Counted from the stretch's first letter, positions 34,665 to 44,192 are shown. The stretch: 64,000 bases of DNA from Deltaproteobacteria bacterium (GCA_016699445.1 CP064976.1:992001-1056000); one strand, 5' to 3'. The notes: generated from the sequence alone by a model not told the origin. Translations and numbers: made by a program.

Positions 34665-37079
34665 TTAGTTACGCAGAGGCTTGTTGTTCATGAGCATGTA
34701 TTGAATACGCTCTTGAGTTTTTTGCATACCGCAAAGTTCTAAGAACGCTTCACATTCAAGATCCAAGATGCGTTGTTCATTGGCATAGCCCACGTTGGCG
34801 ATATTGCCGCCTGTGATGATATTGGCCAATTTCATCGCAATGGCTCCATCATGTTCTGAAATTTTCTTCTGCAAGATGAATCCATCAACAGCACTCTTGA
34901 GAGCAAAATAACCACCACGACCGGCCACCCAAATATCTTCGCGGGCTTTGGGTTGTTGATAGGTTTTTGCCAATTCTAAAACTGTTTGTTTGGCTTCTGT
35001 CAGATGATGATCACGTGATAGAGAGATGCGATCCGTTTTTCTCAAATGACCATTTTCAATCGCTTCTTTAGCCGACATACTGACTTTGGCAAAAGCGATG
35101 GCTTCAAAAGCCTGTTGCGTCTTTGGAAACGGCCCGCCATCGATGCGCGCTGCCCAACGATTGCTCGCAGGGATTTTGGCAAACTTCTCAGCCATACGAT
35201 CCTGCCAACGAACGAGCATTTCCTTACAACCACCACCGGCCGGAATCAGACCTACACCGACTTCTACTAATCCCATGTAAAGCTCGGCATGCGCATGAAT
35301 CGCATCCGCACCCAAACTCACTTCACAACCACCACCCAAAGCCATCTGATGAGGAGCCGCGACAACGGGCTTCTTCGAATATTTCAAACGCATACAAGCC
35401 GCTTGAAAACCACGAACCATATCTTCCAAGCCCTTCCAGTTTTGTTGCTGGGCTTCGAGAAACACGAGCATGATATTGGCACCGACAGAGAAGTTTTGAG
35501 CTTCATTGAAAACTAAAAGACCTTCGAAATTCTTTTCCACTTCGTCGACGGCATCATTCATCATCTGGCCGATATCGGCATCGATAGAATTCATTTTTGT
35601 ATGAAATTCCAAAACAGCAACGCCATCGCCAGCATCCCACAAAGACGCTCCGTCATTTTTCTTAATGACTTTGCTTCTCTCTTTGATGTCTTTCAAAAGC
35701 ACGACACCAGGACGAGTCGGGATGGGCTGATAAGATTCTGTTTTGAAATCAAAATAAGAATGCTTCCCACCTTCATTTTTATAAAATGTCCCACTGCCTT
35801 TAGTGAGTACTTTTTCAACAAAAGCAGGAACCGTCAGACCTTCAGCCTTCATGCGATCAGCCGTTTCTTTCACGCCCAAGGCATCCCATGTTTCAAAAGG
35901 ACCTAAATCCCAATTGAAACCCCACTTCATCGCATTGTCGAGATTGACGATATCGTCAGTAATTTCAGGGATACGATTGACTGCATAAATCAACACATCA
36001 CGCGTTGCGCGCCAAGCCAACTCTCCAGCGCGATCTTTCTGATTCACCATAAACTTCAAACGTTCACCTGAATCTTCAATACCTTTAGCGGCACCGAGAG
36101 AATCATACTTAATCTTTTCTTGAGCGCGGTATTCACCGGTCTTCAAATCCAAAACGAGAATTTCTTTTTTACCTTCAGCATTCTTCGTTTTCTTAAAAAA
36201 ACCAGCGCCTGTTTTATCACCCAAAAGCTTTTGATCGATCATCTTCTGGATAATTTCAGGAATCTTAAAGACATCTTTCTTTTCGTCATTGGGGCATGTT
36301 TCAAAAGTATTGCGAGCCACATGTACCAAAGTATCCAAACCCACTAAATCTGTGGTTCGAAACATAGCACTCTTCGGACGTGCTGTGGCTGATCCCAAAA
36401 TCTTATCAACTTCTTCGACTTTATAATCACCCTTGAGCACTTCTTGCATAGCCGCAAACCAGCCAAAAACACCGATGCGGTTCGCCACGAAGTTTGGTGT
36501 ATCTTTGGCGTACACGACACCCTTGCCTAATTTTTTATCTAAGAAACCCGAAATGAAACACGCGACTTCAGGATCTGTCTCTGCACATGTCACTAATTCT
36601 ACAAGCTTCATGTAGCGCACAGGATTGAAGAAGTGAGTGATGACAAAATTTTTCTTAAACTCAGCCGATCGGCCTTCAGACATATCCTGAAGTTTCAATC
36701 CGGAAGTGTTGGAACTAATAATTGTTCCAGGCTTCATGACTTTGTCTACACGTTCAAAAACCTGTTTTTTGATATCAAGTCGTTCAACAACAACTTCGAT
36801 CACCCAATCACAGTCTTTGATTTTGTCGAAATCATCGTCGAAATTTCCGGCTTTAATCAGCTTAGCATCGCGCTTAGAAAAAATAAGAGACGGCTTGGAT
36901 TTCAACACATGTTCAATTCCAGCTTCAGCCAACTTATTGCGGCTTTCACCAGGCTTTAAATCTTTAGGAACGATGTCTAAGAGCATCACAGGAATTCCTG
37001 CTCCCGCTAAATGGGCTGCAATACCACTACCCATGACACCGGATCCTAAGACGACTGCTTTTTTAATTTCTCGGGACAT
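34665..37079 (-). CDS. fadN: 3-Hydroxyacyl-CoA dehydrogenase/enoyl-CoA hydratase fusion, FadN-like
   Basis: This protein of about 804 residues starts with the NAD-binding motif VVLGSGVMGSGIAAHLAGAG (about 7-26) of 3-hydroxyacyl-CoA dehydrogenase, has NTSGLKL and FFNPVRYMKLVE, a second C-terminal dehydrogenase domain (to about 430), and then a crotonase domain (VAAPHQMALGGGCEVSLGAD, about 590-620). The dehydrogenase-first order is that of Bacillus FadN rather than E. coli FadB. The ATG at 37079 with AGGAG upstream is chosen; a longer frame would start in repeat DNA. It performs two steps of fatty-acid beta-oxidation with the FadA thiolase encoded just upstream. Confidence 0.9.
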   Translation of the reverse strand: MSREIKKAVVLGSGVMGSGIAAHLAGAGIPVMLLDIVPKDLKPGESRNKLAEAGIEHVLKSKPSLIFSKRDAKLIKAGNFDDDFDKIKDCDWVIEVVVERLDIKKQVFERVDKVMKPGTIISSNTSGLKLQDMSEGRSAEFKKNFVITHFFNPVRYMKLVELVTCAETDPEVACFISGFLDKKLGKGVVYAKDTPNFVANRIGVFGWFAAMQEVLKGDYKVEEVDKILGSATARPKSAMFRTTDLVGLDTLVHVARNTFETCPNDEKKDVFKIPEIIQKMIDQKLLGDKTGAGFFKKTKNAEGKKEILVLDLKTGEYRAQEKIKYDSLGAAKGIEDSGERLKFMVNQKDRAGELAWRATRDVLIYAVNRIPEITDDIVNLDNAMKWGFNWDLGPFETWDALGVKETADRMKAEGLTVPAFVEKVLTKGSGTFYKNEGGKHSYFDFKTESYQPIPTRPGVVLLKDIKERSKVIKKNDGASLWDAGDGVAVLEFHTKMNSIDADIGQMMNDAVDEVEKNFEGLLVFNEAQNFSVGANIMLVFLEAQQQNWKGLEDMVRGFQAACMRLKYSKKPVVAAPHQMALGGGCEVSLGADAIHAHAELYMGLVEVGVGLIPAGGGCKEMLVRWQDRMAEKFAKIPASNRWAARIDGGPFPKTQQAFEAIAFAKVSMSAKEAIENGHLRKTDRISLSRDHHLTEAKQTVLELAKTYQQPKAREDIWVAGRGGYFALKSAVDGFILQKKISEHDGAIAMKLANIITGGNIANVGYANEQRILDLECEAFLELCGMQKTQERIQYMLMNNKPLRN

Positions 37080-37092
37080 AAAATAATCTCCT

Positions 37093-37153
37093 GTAGGGGC
37101 GTGATTCATCACGCCCTGCATATTCCTGGGCGCCATAAATGACGCCCCTACAT
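37093..37153. repeat. Compound GTAGGGGCG hairpin repeat, copy A
   Basis: A 61-bp unit begins TGTAGGGGCG and ends CGCCCCTACA, with an inner palindrome GGCGTGATTCATCACGCC. It fills almost all of the gap between fadA and fadN. It is related to 45999-46047 and to the hairpin in rnpB. Confidence 0.7.
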
Positions 37154-38314
37154 TTAGGATAATCGTTCAATGATAGTTGCCAGACCCTGACCACCACCCA
37201 CGCACATCGTTTCAATACCGATGGTCTTATTGAGTCTTTGCAAACCTGTGATCAATGTAGTCATGATACGACCACCGCTACATCCCAAAGGATGACCAAT
37301 CGCAATCGCACCACCAAAAGGATTGACACGACTCATATCTGCTTTGAGTTCGCGAAGCACAGCTAAACCTTGAGCGGCAAAAGCTTCGTTAAGCTCGATA
37401 ATATCGATATCGTTAATGGTCATTCCGGCACGTTTCAACGCTTTGGTCACGGCAGGCACAGGCCCAATACCCATCAACTCAGGAGCACAACCAGCCACAG
37501 CCATTGCACGAATTTTAGCTAGAGGTTTAATGCCTAATTCTTTGGCCTTATCAGCGGACATCACCACAACAATCGCAGCTCCGTCTGTCAAAGGAGACGC
37601 ATTACCAGCAGTCACGCATCCACCTTCTTTAAACACAGGCTTCAAGCTTGAGAGCTTTTCATAAGTAGCATCAGCACGGACGTTTTCATCAAAATCTAAA
37701 GTAGCTTTTTTACCATCAGGCAAAGTCACTTCGACAGGAATCATTTCATTCTTAAACACACCTTGTTCACGAGCCTTCGTAGCTTTTTGATGTGAGGCCA
37801 CGGCAAATTCATCCTGATCCTTACGGCTGACGCCATATTTTTCAGCAACGTTTTCAGCGGTAATACCCATCGAAATATAGGCTTGAGGAGCACCAGGTTG
37901 GAAAAACTTTTCGTTCAAAGAAGGATTAAAACCACCCATGGGCACATGACTCATGGATTCAGCACCACCGGCTAAGTACACATCGCCGTTACCAGCCATG
38001 ATGTGAAGAGCTGCGGTATTGATGGTTTCAAGACCAGAAGCACAGAAGCGGTTTGTGGTCACAGCACCGATTGATTGAGGAATCCCTGCGAGCAAGCTCA
38101 CGTTTCGAGCGAGATTCATTCCCTGCTCGCCTTCGGGCATGGCATTTCCTAAGAGAAGATCTTCGATCAACTCAGGATTGAGTTGAGGCACTCTTTCAAG
38201 AGCTGCCTTGACCATCAACGCGGCCAAGTCATCGATACGCATATTCGCTAACAAACCCTTATTCGCTTTCCCCATCGGGCTACGAACAGCACTAACAATT
38301 ACGGCTTCTTTCAT
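37154..38314 (-). CDS. fadA: Acetyl-CoA C-acyltransferase (3-ketoacyl-CoA thiolase)
   Basis: This 386-residue thiolase has nucleophile Cys91 in TTNRFCASGLET, His in AIGHPLGCSGGR and the second Cys (near 371) in MCVGGGQG. NEAFAAQGL is present. It cleaves 3-ketoacyl-CoA to acetyl-CoA in fatty-acid degradation. It is transcribed before the FadN-like gene; the two are separated by a hairpin repeat. AGGAG precedes the start. Confidence 0.95.
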   Translation of the reverse strand: MKEAVIVSAVRSPMGKANKGLLANMRIDDLAALMVKAALERVPQLNPELIEDLLLGNAMPEGEQGMNLARNVSLLAGIPQSIGAVTTNRFCASGLETINTAALHIMAGNGDVYLAGGAESMSHVPMGGFNPSLNEKFFQPGAPQAYISMGITAENVAEKYGVSRKDQDEFAVASHQKATKAREQGVFKNEMIPVEVTLPDGKKATLDFDENVRADATYEKLSSLKPVFKEGGCVTAGNASPLTDGAAIVVVMSADKAKELGIKPLAKIRAMAVAGCAPELMGIGPVPAVTKALKRAGMTINDIDIIELNEAFAAQGLAVLRELKADMSRVNPFGGAIAIGHPLGCSGGRIMTTLITGLQRLNKTIGIETMCVGGGQGLATIIERLS

Positions 38315-38433
38315 AAAGACTCCTTTTTAAAATTGAAAAAATGAATGAGTATTCATTTTCACTGGAGGGGGATAATGTCAATGGGAATGTCACCCTAAGC
38401 TTAAGAAACAACCACATCGTTTTACGTTTAAAT

Positions 38434-38488
38434 AAAAAATAAGGGAGAGCTTTGCTCTCCCTTAAAAAATTAAGTCAACCTGTAAGCT
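38434..38488. repeat. Duplicate of the rnpB 3' end and terminator (left copy)
   Basis: This segment closely matches 40167-40225, which is the real 3' end and terminator of rnpB. It includes the last codons and stop of the 544-residue gene. Confidence 0.85.
38441..38463 (-). terminator. Rho-independent terminator after the 544-residue gene
   Basis: A perfect 10-bp stem AAGGGAGAGC/GCTCTCCCTT with a 3-base loop, followed on the minus strand by a T-rich run. It is almost the same as the rnpB terminator. Confidence 0.85.
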
Positions 38489-40109
38489 GTGAGGCAGGAC
38501 GACTGGAATCCCGGCTGAGACAATATGTCTTGTCTGGCAAATCATGAATGTAGGCTTTTCTGATAGAACCCTTTTCATAAGAACAGCCGGGAGGATCCTC
38601 GCGGCGGTGCATGACTTTGGAACAACCTCCATGTCGATGACCGTCATGGTTGTCTATGGCTAAAGCCGAACCATCCGTGTAGCAGTGTTCATAAAGTCTT
38701 CCCGCACGTCTCAAGGCTTCTGTAATTTCCGCATTGACCACTTGAAAACCAGTTAAATCATATCCGCGTATTCCTGATGTAAAGGTAAGTTGGTCCAAAA
38801 TAGGTGTCGAAGAGTCCACTCTTCCGAGCTTCAATTGATCCCTAAACTCTCCAAGTCTTACCTTCATCGCAGGAGGCAGTTTAATAAAAATATCTGTCTC
38901 AGGGTCAACGACTCCTGGGTTGCTTGCAATAAAATGATGAATAAAAAAAGCAGGCGCCACCAATGTTCTGGCTTGTCGCCCCACGCCTTCAACAGCTTGG
39001 AGTATGAGAGAAGCAATTTTGGCTTTTTGGGAATAATCGCGATGAAACAGTGCTGCCGACTCAATGTAATTCCCAGGCAGAACATTAAAAGCTTCTCTTT
39101 CAGGCTTTGTTTGTTCAAAGCTTAAGAAACCATGTCGAAAGAGAAAATGAGTAAAAGTAGTCAAATCTTGCTGAGCCCATTCAGCAATAGAAAAAGCCCC
39201 TCCTTGAGGAATCAAATGGAGGCCAGTAAAACCCGCTTCTCGGTCTAGTCCCGGAATATGAGGTTCTACGTAAAACGAAAGACCGTTTATGGTGACCGTA
39301 TTTTTTCCATGCCGAATCTCTATAGCAGGGACAGAGCACTTTCGTGTCGGCCAGTAGCTAGCACCTGCCATCACGCTCAGCCGATCAATGAGACCATTTT
39401 TTTCCGCCAGTTGGATCAAATAAAGAATGGCTCTGGCACGATCACCCATCCAGCGTCGATTGATGGACAGAGCTTTTTCAATCGCATGATCCCAACGCCG
39501 ATCCATGGCCGCTTGCTGAGACTCATTGATGATGCGTTGATTAAACCCTCCATAGTCATTGGTGACACAGTAGTTAGCCATCTCATTCCACTGCCCTTGC
39601 GCACAAAATCGGAGTAATAGTTGAACCCTCTCCCTTAAGGAAGGTTCAAGTTCCTCCGCTTCTAACTTGGCATCTTCATAACTGATTTGAGCTTGATGGT
39701 GGTTTCCCAAGAGGTAAAACGAAAATCCGATAATGGCGTGCGCCTGTGCTCGGAAAAGAAAATCAGTTTCCCTCATGAGACCGGGACCGGGTCGAACCTG
39801 CATCGCAAGACGCTGCCGTTCATCCATTAACAAATCATAAAAAATACCTGCCAAGTGATGAGGTTCATCGGTTGAGCTGAGCGGATCGACAATGACTGGA
39901 GGGCTCGACAATAGTCTTTCACGGCATAATGCATTTAGCAGGCCTTCACTCTCTGGATGATGATGAAAAGTATCACCAGCAGGCACTTTCAAATGATCAA
40001 ATTCGGCGGGGGTCAGCCCCGCCAAGTGCAGCCTTTCTGGATCAAGTAGATTCAGCGCGTGCTGTGTTGCATAATCAGTCGGCCTACAAATGGGCACATT
40101 GGTTCTCAT
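38475..40109 (-). CDS. Orphan hypothetical protein (544 residues) between duplicated rnpB ends
   Basis: No family is recognised. Residues 85-240 are helical and TPR-like (FYLLGNHHQAQISYEDAKLE; WDHAIEKALSINRRW). The C-terminal 100 residues are rich in Cys, His and charged residues (HCYTDG, DGHRHGGCSKVMHRRED), possibly metal-binding. No signal peptide. AAGGAG precedes the start. Its last codons (SQLTG, stop) are coded by the duplicated rnpB sequence, so the insertion junction lies inside the 3' end of the gene. Confidence 0.6.
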   Translation of the reverse strand: MRTNVPICRPTDYATQHALNLLDPERLHLAGLTPAEFDHLKVPAGDTFHHHPESEGLLNALCRERLLSSPPVIVDPLSSTDEPHHLAGIFYDLLMDERQRLAMQVRPGPGLMRETDFLFRAQAHAIIGFSFYLLGNHHQAQISYEDAKLEAEELEPSLRERVQLLLRFCAQGQWNEMANYCVTNDYGGFNQRIINESQQAAMDRRWDHAIEKALSINRRWMGDRARAILYLIQLAEKNGLIDRLSVMAGASYWPTRKCSVPAIEIRHGKNTVTINGLSFYVEPHIPGLDREAGFTGLHLIPQGGAFSIAEWAQQDLTTFTHFLFRHGFLSFEQTKPEREAFNVLPGNYIESAALFHRDYSQKAKIASLILQAVEGVGRQARTLVAPAFFIHHFIASNPGVVDPETDIFIKLPPAMKVRLGEFRDQLKLGRVDSSTPILDQLTFTSGIRGYDLTGFQVVNAEITEALRRAGRLYEHCYTDGSALAIDNHDGHRHGGCSKVMHRREDPPGCSYEKGSIRKAYIHDLPDKTYCLSRDSSRPASQLTG

Positions 40110-40166
40110 TATGAAAACTCCTTATGCTAGTCTTCGTGACTCTACTCAATTGGTTGCTAGTTTAGT

Positions 40167-40225
40167 AAAAAAATAAGGGAGAGACTTTCGTCTCTCCCTT
40201 AAAAATTTAAGTCAGCCTGTAAGCC
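40167..40225. repeat. rnpB 3' end and terminator (right, original copy)
   Basis: This is the partner of 38434-38488. It includes the P1 strand AAGTCAGCC and the hairpin terminator of RNase P RNA. Confidence 0.85.
40175..40200 (-). terminator. Terminator of rnpB
   Basis: A 10-bp stem AAGGGAGAGA/TCTCTCCCTT with a six-base loop, followed on the minus strand by a run of T. It lies just after the P1 helix end of RNase P RNA. Confidence 0.88.
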
Positions 40226-40573
40226 GGGTTCTGTCTTTCCGCCAAAGGCGGAGAGGTGGTCATTCCTCTGGGATGTTTATTACTAAACACCTCAAGCAAC
40301 CTACCCATGGATGCATTTGCTTTAGGCAAACATGAAACGGGCCGTTTCGGCACCCACCTATTTGGTTTTGCATCTCGTAGGGTTTACCGGATTTCACTAC
40401 AGCAGATTTGAGGGTGCAATAAATTGCACCCCTACGTCTCTGTACATTCTTTCTGTTGCACTTTCCGTCGCCTCTCGGCGCCAGGCCGTTAGCCTGTACG
40501 ATGCCCTTTACTTCTTATGATGCCCGGACTTTCCTCTAAGTGGTTACCCACTCAGCGACCACCCGGCTGACTT
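40209..40573 (-). ncRNA. rnpB: RNase P RNA (class A)
   Basis: The 365-nt RNA pairs its ends (AAGTCAGCC with GGCTGACTT, P1). It contains the conserved P4 strands and flanks GAGGAAAGTCCGGGC near the 5' end and AGACAGAACCCGGCTTAC near the 3' end, plus GTGCAACAGAAAG and GTGAAATCCGGTAAACC in the core. It matures tRNA 5' ends. One peripheral hairpin (40412-40435) is made of the GTAGGGGTG repeat seen elsewhere in the window. Transcribed on the minus strand. Confidence 0.95.
40412..40435. repeat. Hairpin repeat inside rnpB, copy C
   Basis: GGGTGCAATAAATTGCACCC plus CTAC forms a perfect hairpin and shares the GTAGGGG end with the repeats at 37093-37153 and 45999-46047. It sits in a peripheral helix, probably P12, of RNase P RNA. 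Confidence 0.6.
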
Positions 40574-40673
40574 AAAATTTCCGAAGGAAATTTTCCTCCG
40601 CTTCGCTATTTTCCAATGCCATTTTCCCATTTTCGGAAATTTAGAAAATAGCATTAGAAAATAGAAAATGGAT

Positions 40674-41080
40674 TTACTTCTTATCTATCGCAATATTTGA
40701 CAAACGATCCGCGTCTTTATTTTGTTCGCGTCTCACGTGGACTACTTTCACTTCGGGGATTTTCCGCATGAGCTGTTTGGCTTCGGCATGAAGAGGAATG
40801 AGATTGGGATGTTTCACGCGGTACTGACCATTGATCTGCTTAACCATCAATTCTGAATCAGCACGCACTTCCACGCTAGTTGTCTTAAGCTCAATGAGCT
40901 TTTTAAACCAAATAACAAACCCTGATATTCAGCCACATTATTTGTCGTCTCACCTAGGTACTCGGCAATTTCCGCAACAACATCACCTGCTGGTGTACAA
41001 ATATAAGCTCCAGCTCCTGCTGGCCCCGGATTTCCACGCGCTGCACCATCTGTATAAAGGTAGTATTGAGGCATCATCAT
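40674..41080 (-). CDS. rnhA: RNase HI-like protein, split by a one-base frameshift
   Basis: Two frames together give about 135 residues of RNase H fold. The first has YLYTDGAARGNPGPAGAGAY (catalytic Asp in YTDGA) and NNVAEYQGLLFGL (catalytic Glu). The second has VRADSELMVKQINGQYRV (third Asp) and the end KDADRLSNIA (fourth Asp). One extra A in the run complementary to 40900-40904 would join them as GLKKLIELKTTSVEVRADSE. It resembles the RnhA-like/YpeP type, which removes RNA from RNA-DNA hybrids. An assembly error is likely. Confidence 0.82.
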
Positions 41081-41098
41081 AAGGAGAGGATATTTTCC

Positions 41099-41407
41099 CT
41101 AACTCTCCAACAGGCCAAAACGACTCAGAAGCTTTCGTTCATCGGTCGGAGATAAAGAGGACAACAAACTTTTAACATGGGTCGTTAACTGTTCACTTTT
41201 TTGAAAATCCACTTTGGCATTAAATTGGAGTTGCTTCTGATCTGAATCTTGTCGCACTTGCAAAGCAATTTCTCTAAGCGCGCTTCTTACATCTTGAACT
41301 GTAAAATCTTCATCTAAAATAGAATCCAAACCTGAAAAATGCTCATAATCTGCAAGATAATCTAAAACTTCAGCTAATAACGTCATGGGTAATGATTTAA
41401 TATTCAT
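41099..41407 (-). CDS. Small hypothetical protein (102 residues)
   Basis: Acidic, helical and soluble, with no recognised family. The ATG at 41405-41407 has an ideal AGGAGG five bases upstream, so it is a real gene. It is between the zinc-ribbon protein and the rnhA-like gene on the same strand, probably in one operon. Confidence 0.6.
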   Translation of the reverse strand: MNIKSLPMTLLAEVLDYLADYEHFSGLDSILDEDFTVQDVRSALREIALQVRQDSDQKQLQFNAKVDFQKSEQLTTHVKSLLSSLSPTDERKLLSRFGLLES

Positions 41408-41422
41408 CAAGGCCTCCTAAAT

Positions 41423-42187
41423 TTATAGTACCTTAGTCATGATGGCGTTGGTATCCGTTAAACCTGTCCAATCAGGAAGACAGAGAATACGATGACATGT
41501 CGGACATGTAAACAAGGATGTTGCCGTCGTTGTTTTTTGCATATCCAATCTCATCTGAGGTGAAATCTTCATATGACAGCCCTGACAAATTCCTCCAAAA
41601 ATTGTCACCACAGCATCAGACTTCTGCTTTCTGATCCTTTGATAAGCGGCTAAAAAACGGGCCTCAATTTTGGGTGAAATACCTTCTTTGATCTGAACAA
41701 GTTCACCCAAAGCATCTGTTAGCTTCAACCTTTCGGATTCCAGCTCTTTTTTACGAGCTTCAAAAGCAACTGTTGAACCATGCAAATACTCTTCATCTTC
41801 TTTTTTTGTCACAGCGAGAGTTTCAAGTTGTCCGATAATTTCCAGAGTTTGATCATCTCTTTGTTTATTAAACTTCTTATTTTCGTCTATTTCCTTAAGA
41901 GCCAACTGGTATTCTTTATTAGTCTTAATCATCGGCAGCTTCTTCTGAAACTCCGCCATACGATCAGTTGTTTCTGCCACTTCTTTTTCCAAAATCCTTT
42001 TTTTGTGCTCCAAATCAGCGATCTCAGCAATGGCTCTATCTACTTTGGACTTTTTAGAGAGAACATCGAGTTCTTCTTCTCTTTCACGAATAGGGATTTG
42101 TTGAAGTTCTTTTTGGAGATGATCGATCTTGAGATCCACTTCATTGAGATTCATCAACAACTGAGCTTGAGCTTTGATTTCCATCAT
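41423..42187 (-). CDS. Coiled-coil zinc-ribbon protein (CT398/DUF164-like)
   Basis: This protein of about 254 residues has a long N-terminal coiled coil (about residues 5-175) and a C-terminal C4 zinc ribbon (GGICQGCHMKI, then TCPTCHRIL). This layout is that of the C4-type zinc-ribbon family, whose chlamydial member CT398 binds sigma54. The open frame extends upstream through the tRNA gene; the ATG at 42187 is chosen. It may bind transcription or flagellar proteins, but the role is not established. Confidence 0.85.
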   Translation of the reverse strand: MMEIKAQAQLLMNLNEVDLKIDHLQKELQQIPIREREEELDVLSKKSKVDRAIAEIADLEHKKRILEKEVAETTDRMAEFQKKLPMIKTNKEYQLALKEIDENKKFNKQRDDQTLEIIGQLETLAVTKKEDEEYLHGSTVAFEARKKELESERLKLTDALGELVQIKEGISPKIEARFLAAYQRIRKQKSDAVVTIFGGICQGCHMKISPQMRLDMQKTTTATSLFTCPTCHRILCLPDWTGLTDTNAIMTKVL

Positions 42188-42276
42188 AATTTCTTTCCGA
42201 AAAACGATTATTTGCTGATTTATGAAATCATTATTCGTTCTCGTTCTTCGTAAAATTTGGCGGACGCCAAATTTTG

Positions 42277-42348
42277 TGGGCCCGGTAGGAGTCGAACCTA
42301 CAACGATCCGGTTATGAGCCGGGGGCTCTGCCATTGAGCTACAGGCCC
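42277..42348 (-). tRNA. tRNA with CAT anticodon (Met elongator or Ile2)
   Basis: A 72-nt tRNA folds with acceptor GGGCCTG/CGGGCCC, D arm GCTC/GAGC, anticodon loop CTCATAA and T arm GTAGG TTCGACT CCTAC. CCA is not encoded. The anticodon CAT is Met, or Ile(AUA) if TilS modifies C34. Base pairs alone do not decide which. The first pair of the anticodon stem is a C-A mismatch. Confidence 0.9.
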
Positions 42349-42353
42349 TATGT

Positions 42354-44183
42354 TTACCAATCTACAAAACTACGAAGTCTCTTGGAGCGACTAGGATGTC
42401 GCAGCTTTCTCAATGCTTTAGCTTCAATTTGACGGATACGCTCACGAGTCACGGAAAAGTTTTTACCCACTTCTTCCAATGTGTGATCCGATTTTTCACC
42501 AATACCAAAGCGCATGCGCAATACTTTTTCTTCACGAGGGGTCAAGGTCGTCAACACACGTGTTGTCTGTTCAGCCAAATTGAGATTCGTCACAGCCTCA
42601 CCCGGTGTCGAAATCGACTTATCTTCAATGAAATCACCCAAATGACTGTCTTCTTCTTCACCAATCGGTGTTTCTAGAGAAATAGGCTCCTTCGCAATTC
42701 TCAAAACTTTTCGGACTTTTTCCAGAGGCAATTCCATCTTTTCTGCAATCTCTTCTGGAGTGGGTTCGCGACCTAATTCCTGAACCAAATAACGCGACGT
42801 ACGCACAAGCTTATTGATCGTTTCAATCATATGCACTGGAATACGAATCGTTCTGGCCTGATCCGCAATTGCACGTGTAATGGCCTGACGAATCCACCAT
42901 GTCGCATATGTACTAAATTTGTAACCACGCTTGTACTCAAACTTATCAACAGCCTTCATCAAACCAATATTGCCTTCTTGAATCAGATCCAAAAATTGCA
43001 ATCCTCGATTAGTGTATTTTTTTGCAATACTGACTACCAGTCGCAGATTAGCTTCTACCAATTCATTCTTCGCACGTTCTGCATAAGCTTGAGCTCTGCG
43101 AATTTCTTGAACAGTTTTGCGTAAAGCAACTTCTTCACCACCATAAGATTTTTCTGATTCTTTAATGCGTTTTTGTGAAGACTTGTATTGTTCAATAATC
43201 GCTTCAAGAGCCTCAGGCTCCATGTCAAAATCATCACAAACTTTTTTACGCAGATAAGGACTCTTTTTGAAACGATCTATCAAGTCATCCATCTGCTCAA
43301 CATCAACTTTTAAACGACGGCGACATCCTGCCATCACACGATCTTCTGTATCAATCGTATCCAAAGCACCTGTCAAACGACCGACAAGGTTATTGATAGT
43401 TTTAAAATTAAGACGAATTTCTTTAAGAGCGACCAACATTTGCTCACGTAATTCATTGGCTTCTTTTAAAAATGTATCCCGATTTTCCTGCTTCAATCTT
43501 TCGTTTTCAGCTTTTAATAAAAGCTGTTTATACTTGGGGGCTACCTGCTTGACCCGTTGCATCTGCTTCATCACACGGGAACGGTATTCCGACTCATCTA
43601 GACCGCCACCTTCTTCCACATCATCAAAATCTTTAACAACCTCAGCCACTCGCATTTTGTTTTTGGAAATTTTCTCACCCATTTCCAAAAATTCTTCGAG
43701 ACAGATGGGTGTCTTCAACAAAACTCTCAAAACATCGTCTTCACCTTGCTCAATACGTTTAGCGATTTCAACTTCACCCTCTCGAGAAAGAAGAGCAATC
43801 GATCCCATTTTTCTCAAATAAAGTCGCACGGGGTCGGTAGACTTACCAGCCATGTCATCGGCTACTTCAGCTGCTGGCGTAGCAGCTGCCTCTACGGCAA
43901 CTTCTTCTCCAGCTTCTTCATCATCCAAATCAGCCTTGTCATTTTCACCAGGTTTTGCATTGGGATCATTAGGCTTCTTTTTTAAAACCCGAGCAGCCAA
44001 TTCTTCTTCTTCGGACACAACATCGATATCCATCTGGTCAAACATCGAGAGAACGTCATCGAGTTGTTCCGGAGACACAAGATCTGTCGGTAAAGCATCG
44101 TTGACTTCTTCGTATGTCAGGAAGCCTTTTTCTTTTCCGGATTGAATGAGTTGTTGTACTTCTTTGAGTTCCTTCTTTTCCAT
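42354..44183 (-). CDS. rpoD: RNA polymerase primary sigma factor (sigma 70)
   Basis: This 609-residue protein has region 1.1 at the N terminus, an acidic linker (about 60-110), region 1.2 (DPVRLYLRKMGSIALLSREG), the non-conserved region, region 2 (NLRLVVSIAKKYTNRGLQFL, DLIQEGNIGLMKAVDKFEY, YKFSTYATWWIRQAI), region 3, and region 4 with the HTH (TLEEVGKNFSVTRERIRQIE). It directs RNA polymerase to housekeeping promoters. It ends the rpsU-yqeY-dnaG-rpoD macromolecular-synthesis cluster and is followed by a CAT-anticodon tRNA. Confidence 0.97.
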   Translation of the reverse strand: MEKKELKEVQQLIQSGKEKGFLTYEEVNDALPTDLVSPEQLDDVLSMFDQMDIDVVSEEEELAARVLKKKPNDPNAKPGENDKADLDDEEAGEEVAVEAAATPAAEVADDMAGKSTDPVRLYLRKMGSIALLSREGEVEIAKRIEQGEDDVLRVLLKTPICLEEFLEMGEKISKNKMRVAEVVKDFDDVEEGGGLDESEYRSRVMKQMQRVKQVAPKYKQLLLKAENERLKQENRDTFLKEANELREQMLVALKEIRLNFKTINNLVGRLTGALDTIDTEDRVMAGCRRRLKVDVEQMDDLIDRFKKSPYLRKKVCDDFDMEPEALEAIIEQYKSSQKRIKESEKSYGGEEVALRKTVQEIRRAQAYAERAKNELVEANLRLVVSIAKKYTNRGLQFLDLIQEGNIGLMKAVDKFEYKRGYKFSTYATWWIRQAITRAIADQARTIRIPVHMIETINKLVRTSRYLVQELGREPTPEEIAEKMELPLEKVRKVLRIAKEPISLETPIGEEEDSHLGDFIEDKSISTPGEAVTNLNLAEQTTRVLTTLTPREEKVLRMRFGIGEKSDHTLEEVGKNFSVTRERIRQIEAKALRKLRHPSRSKRLRSFVDW

Positions 44184-44192
44184 TCGCTCACC

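Noticed and set aside
35042..35516. Several overlapping open frames antisense to fadN
   Set aside because: They are frame shadows inside a well-conserved gene and have no ribosome sites or family motifs.
42188..42334. Upstream extension of the zinc-ribbon protein
   Set aside because: It runs through the tRNA gene at 42277-42348 and has no ribosome site.
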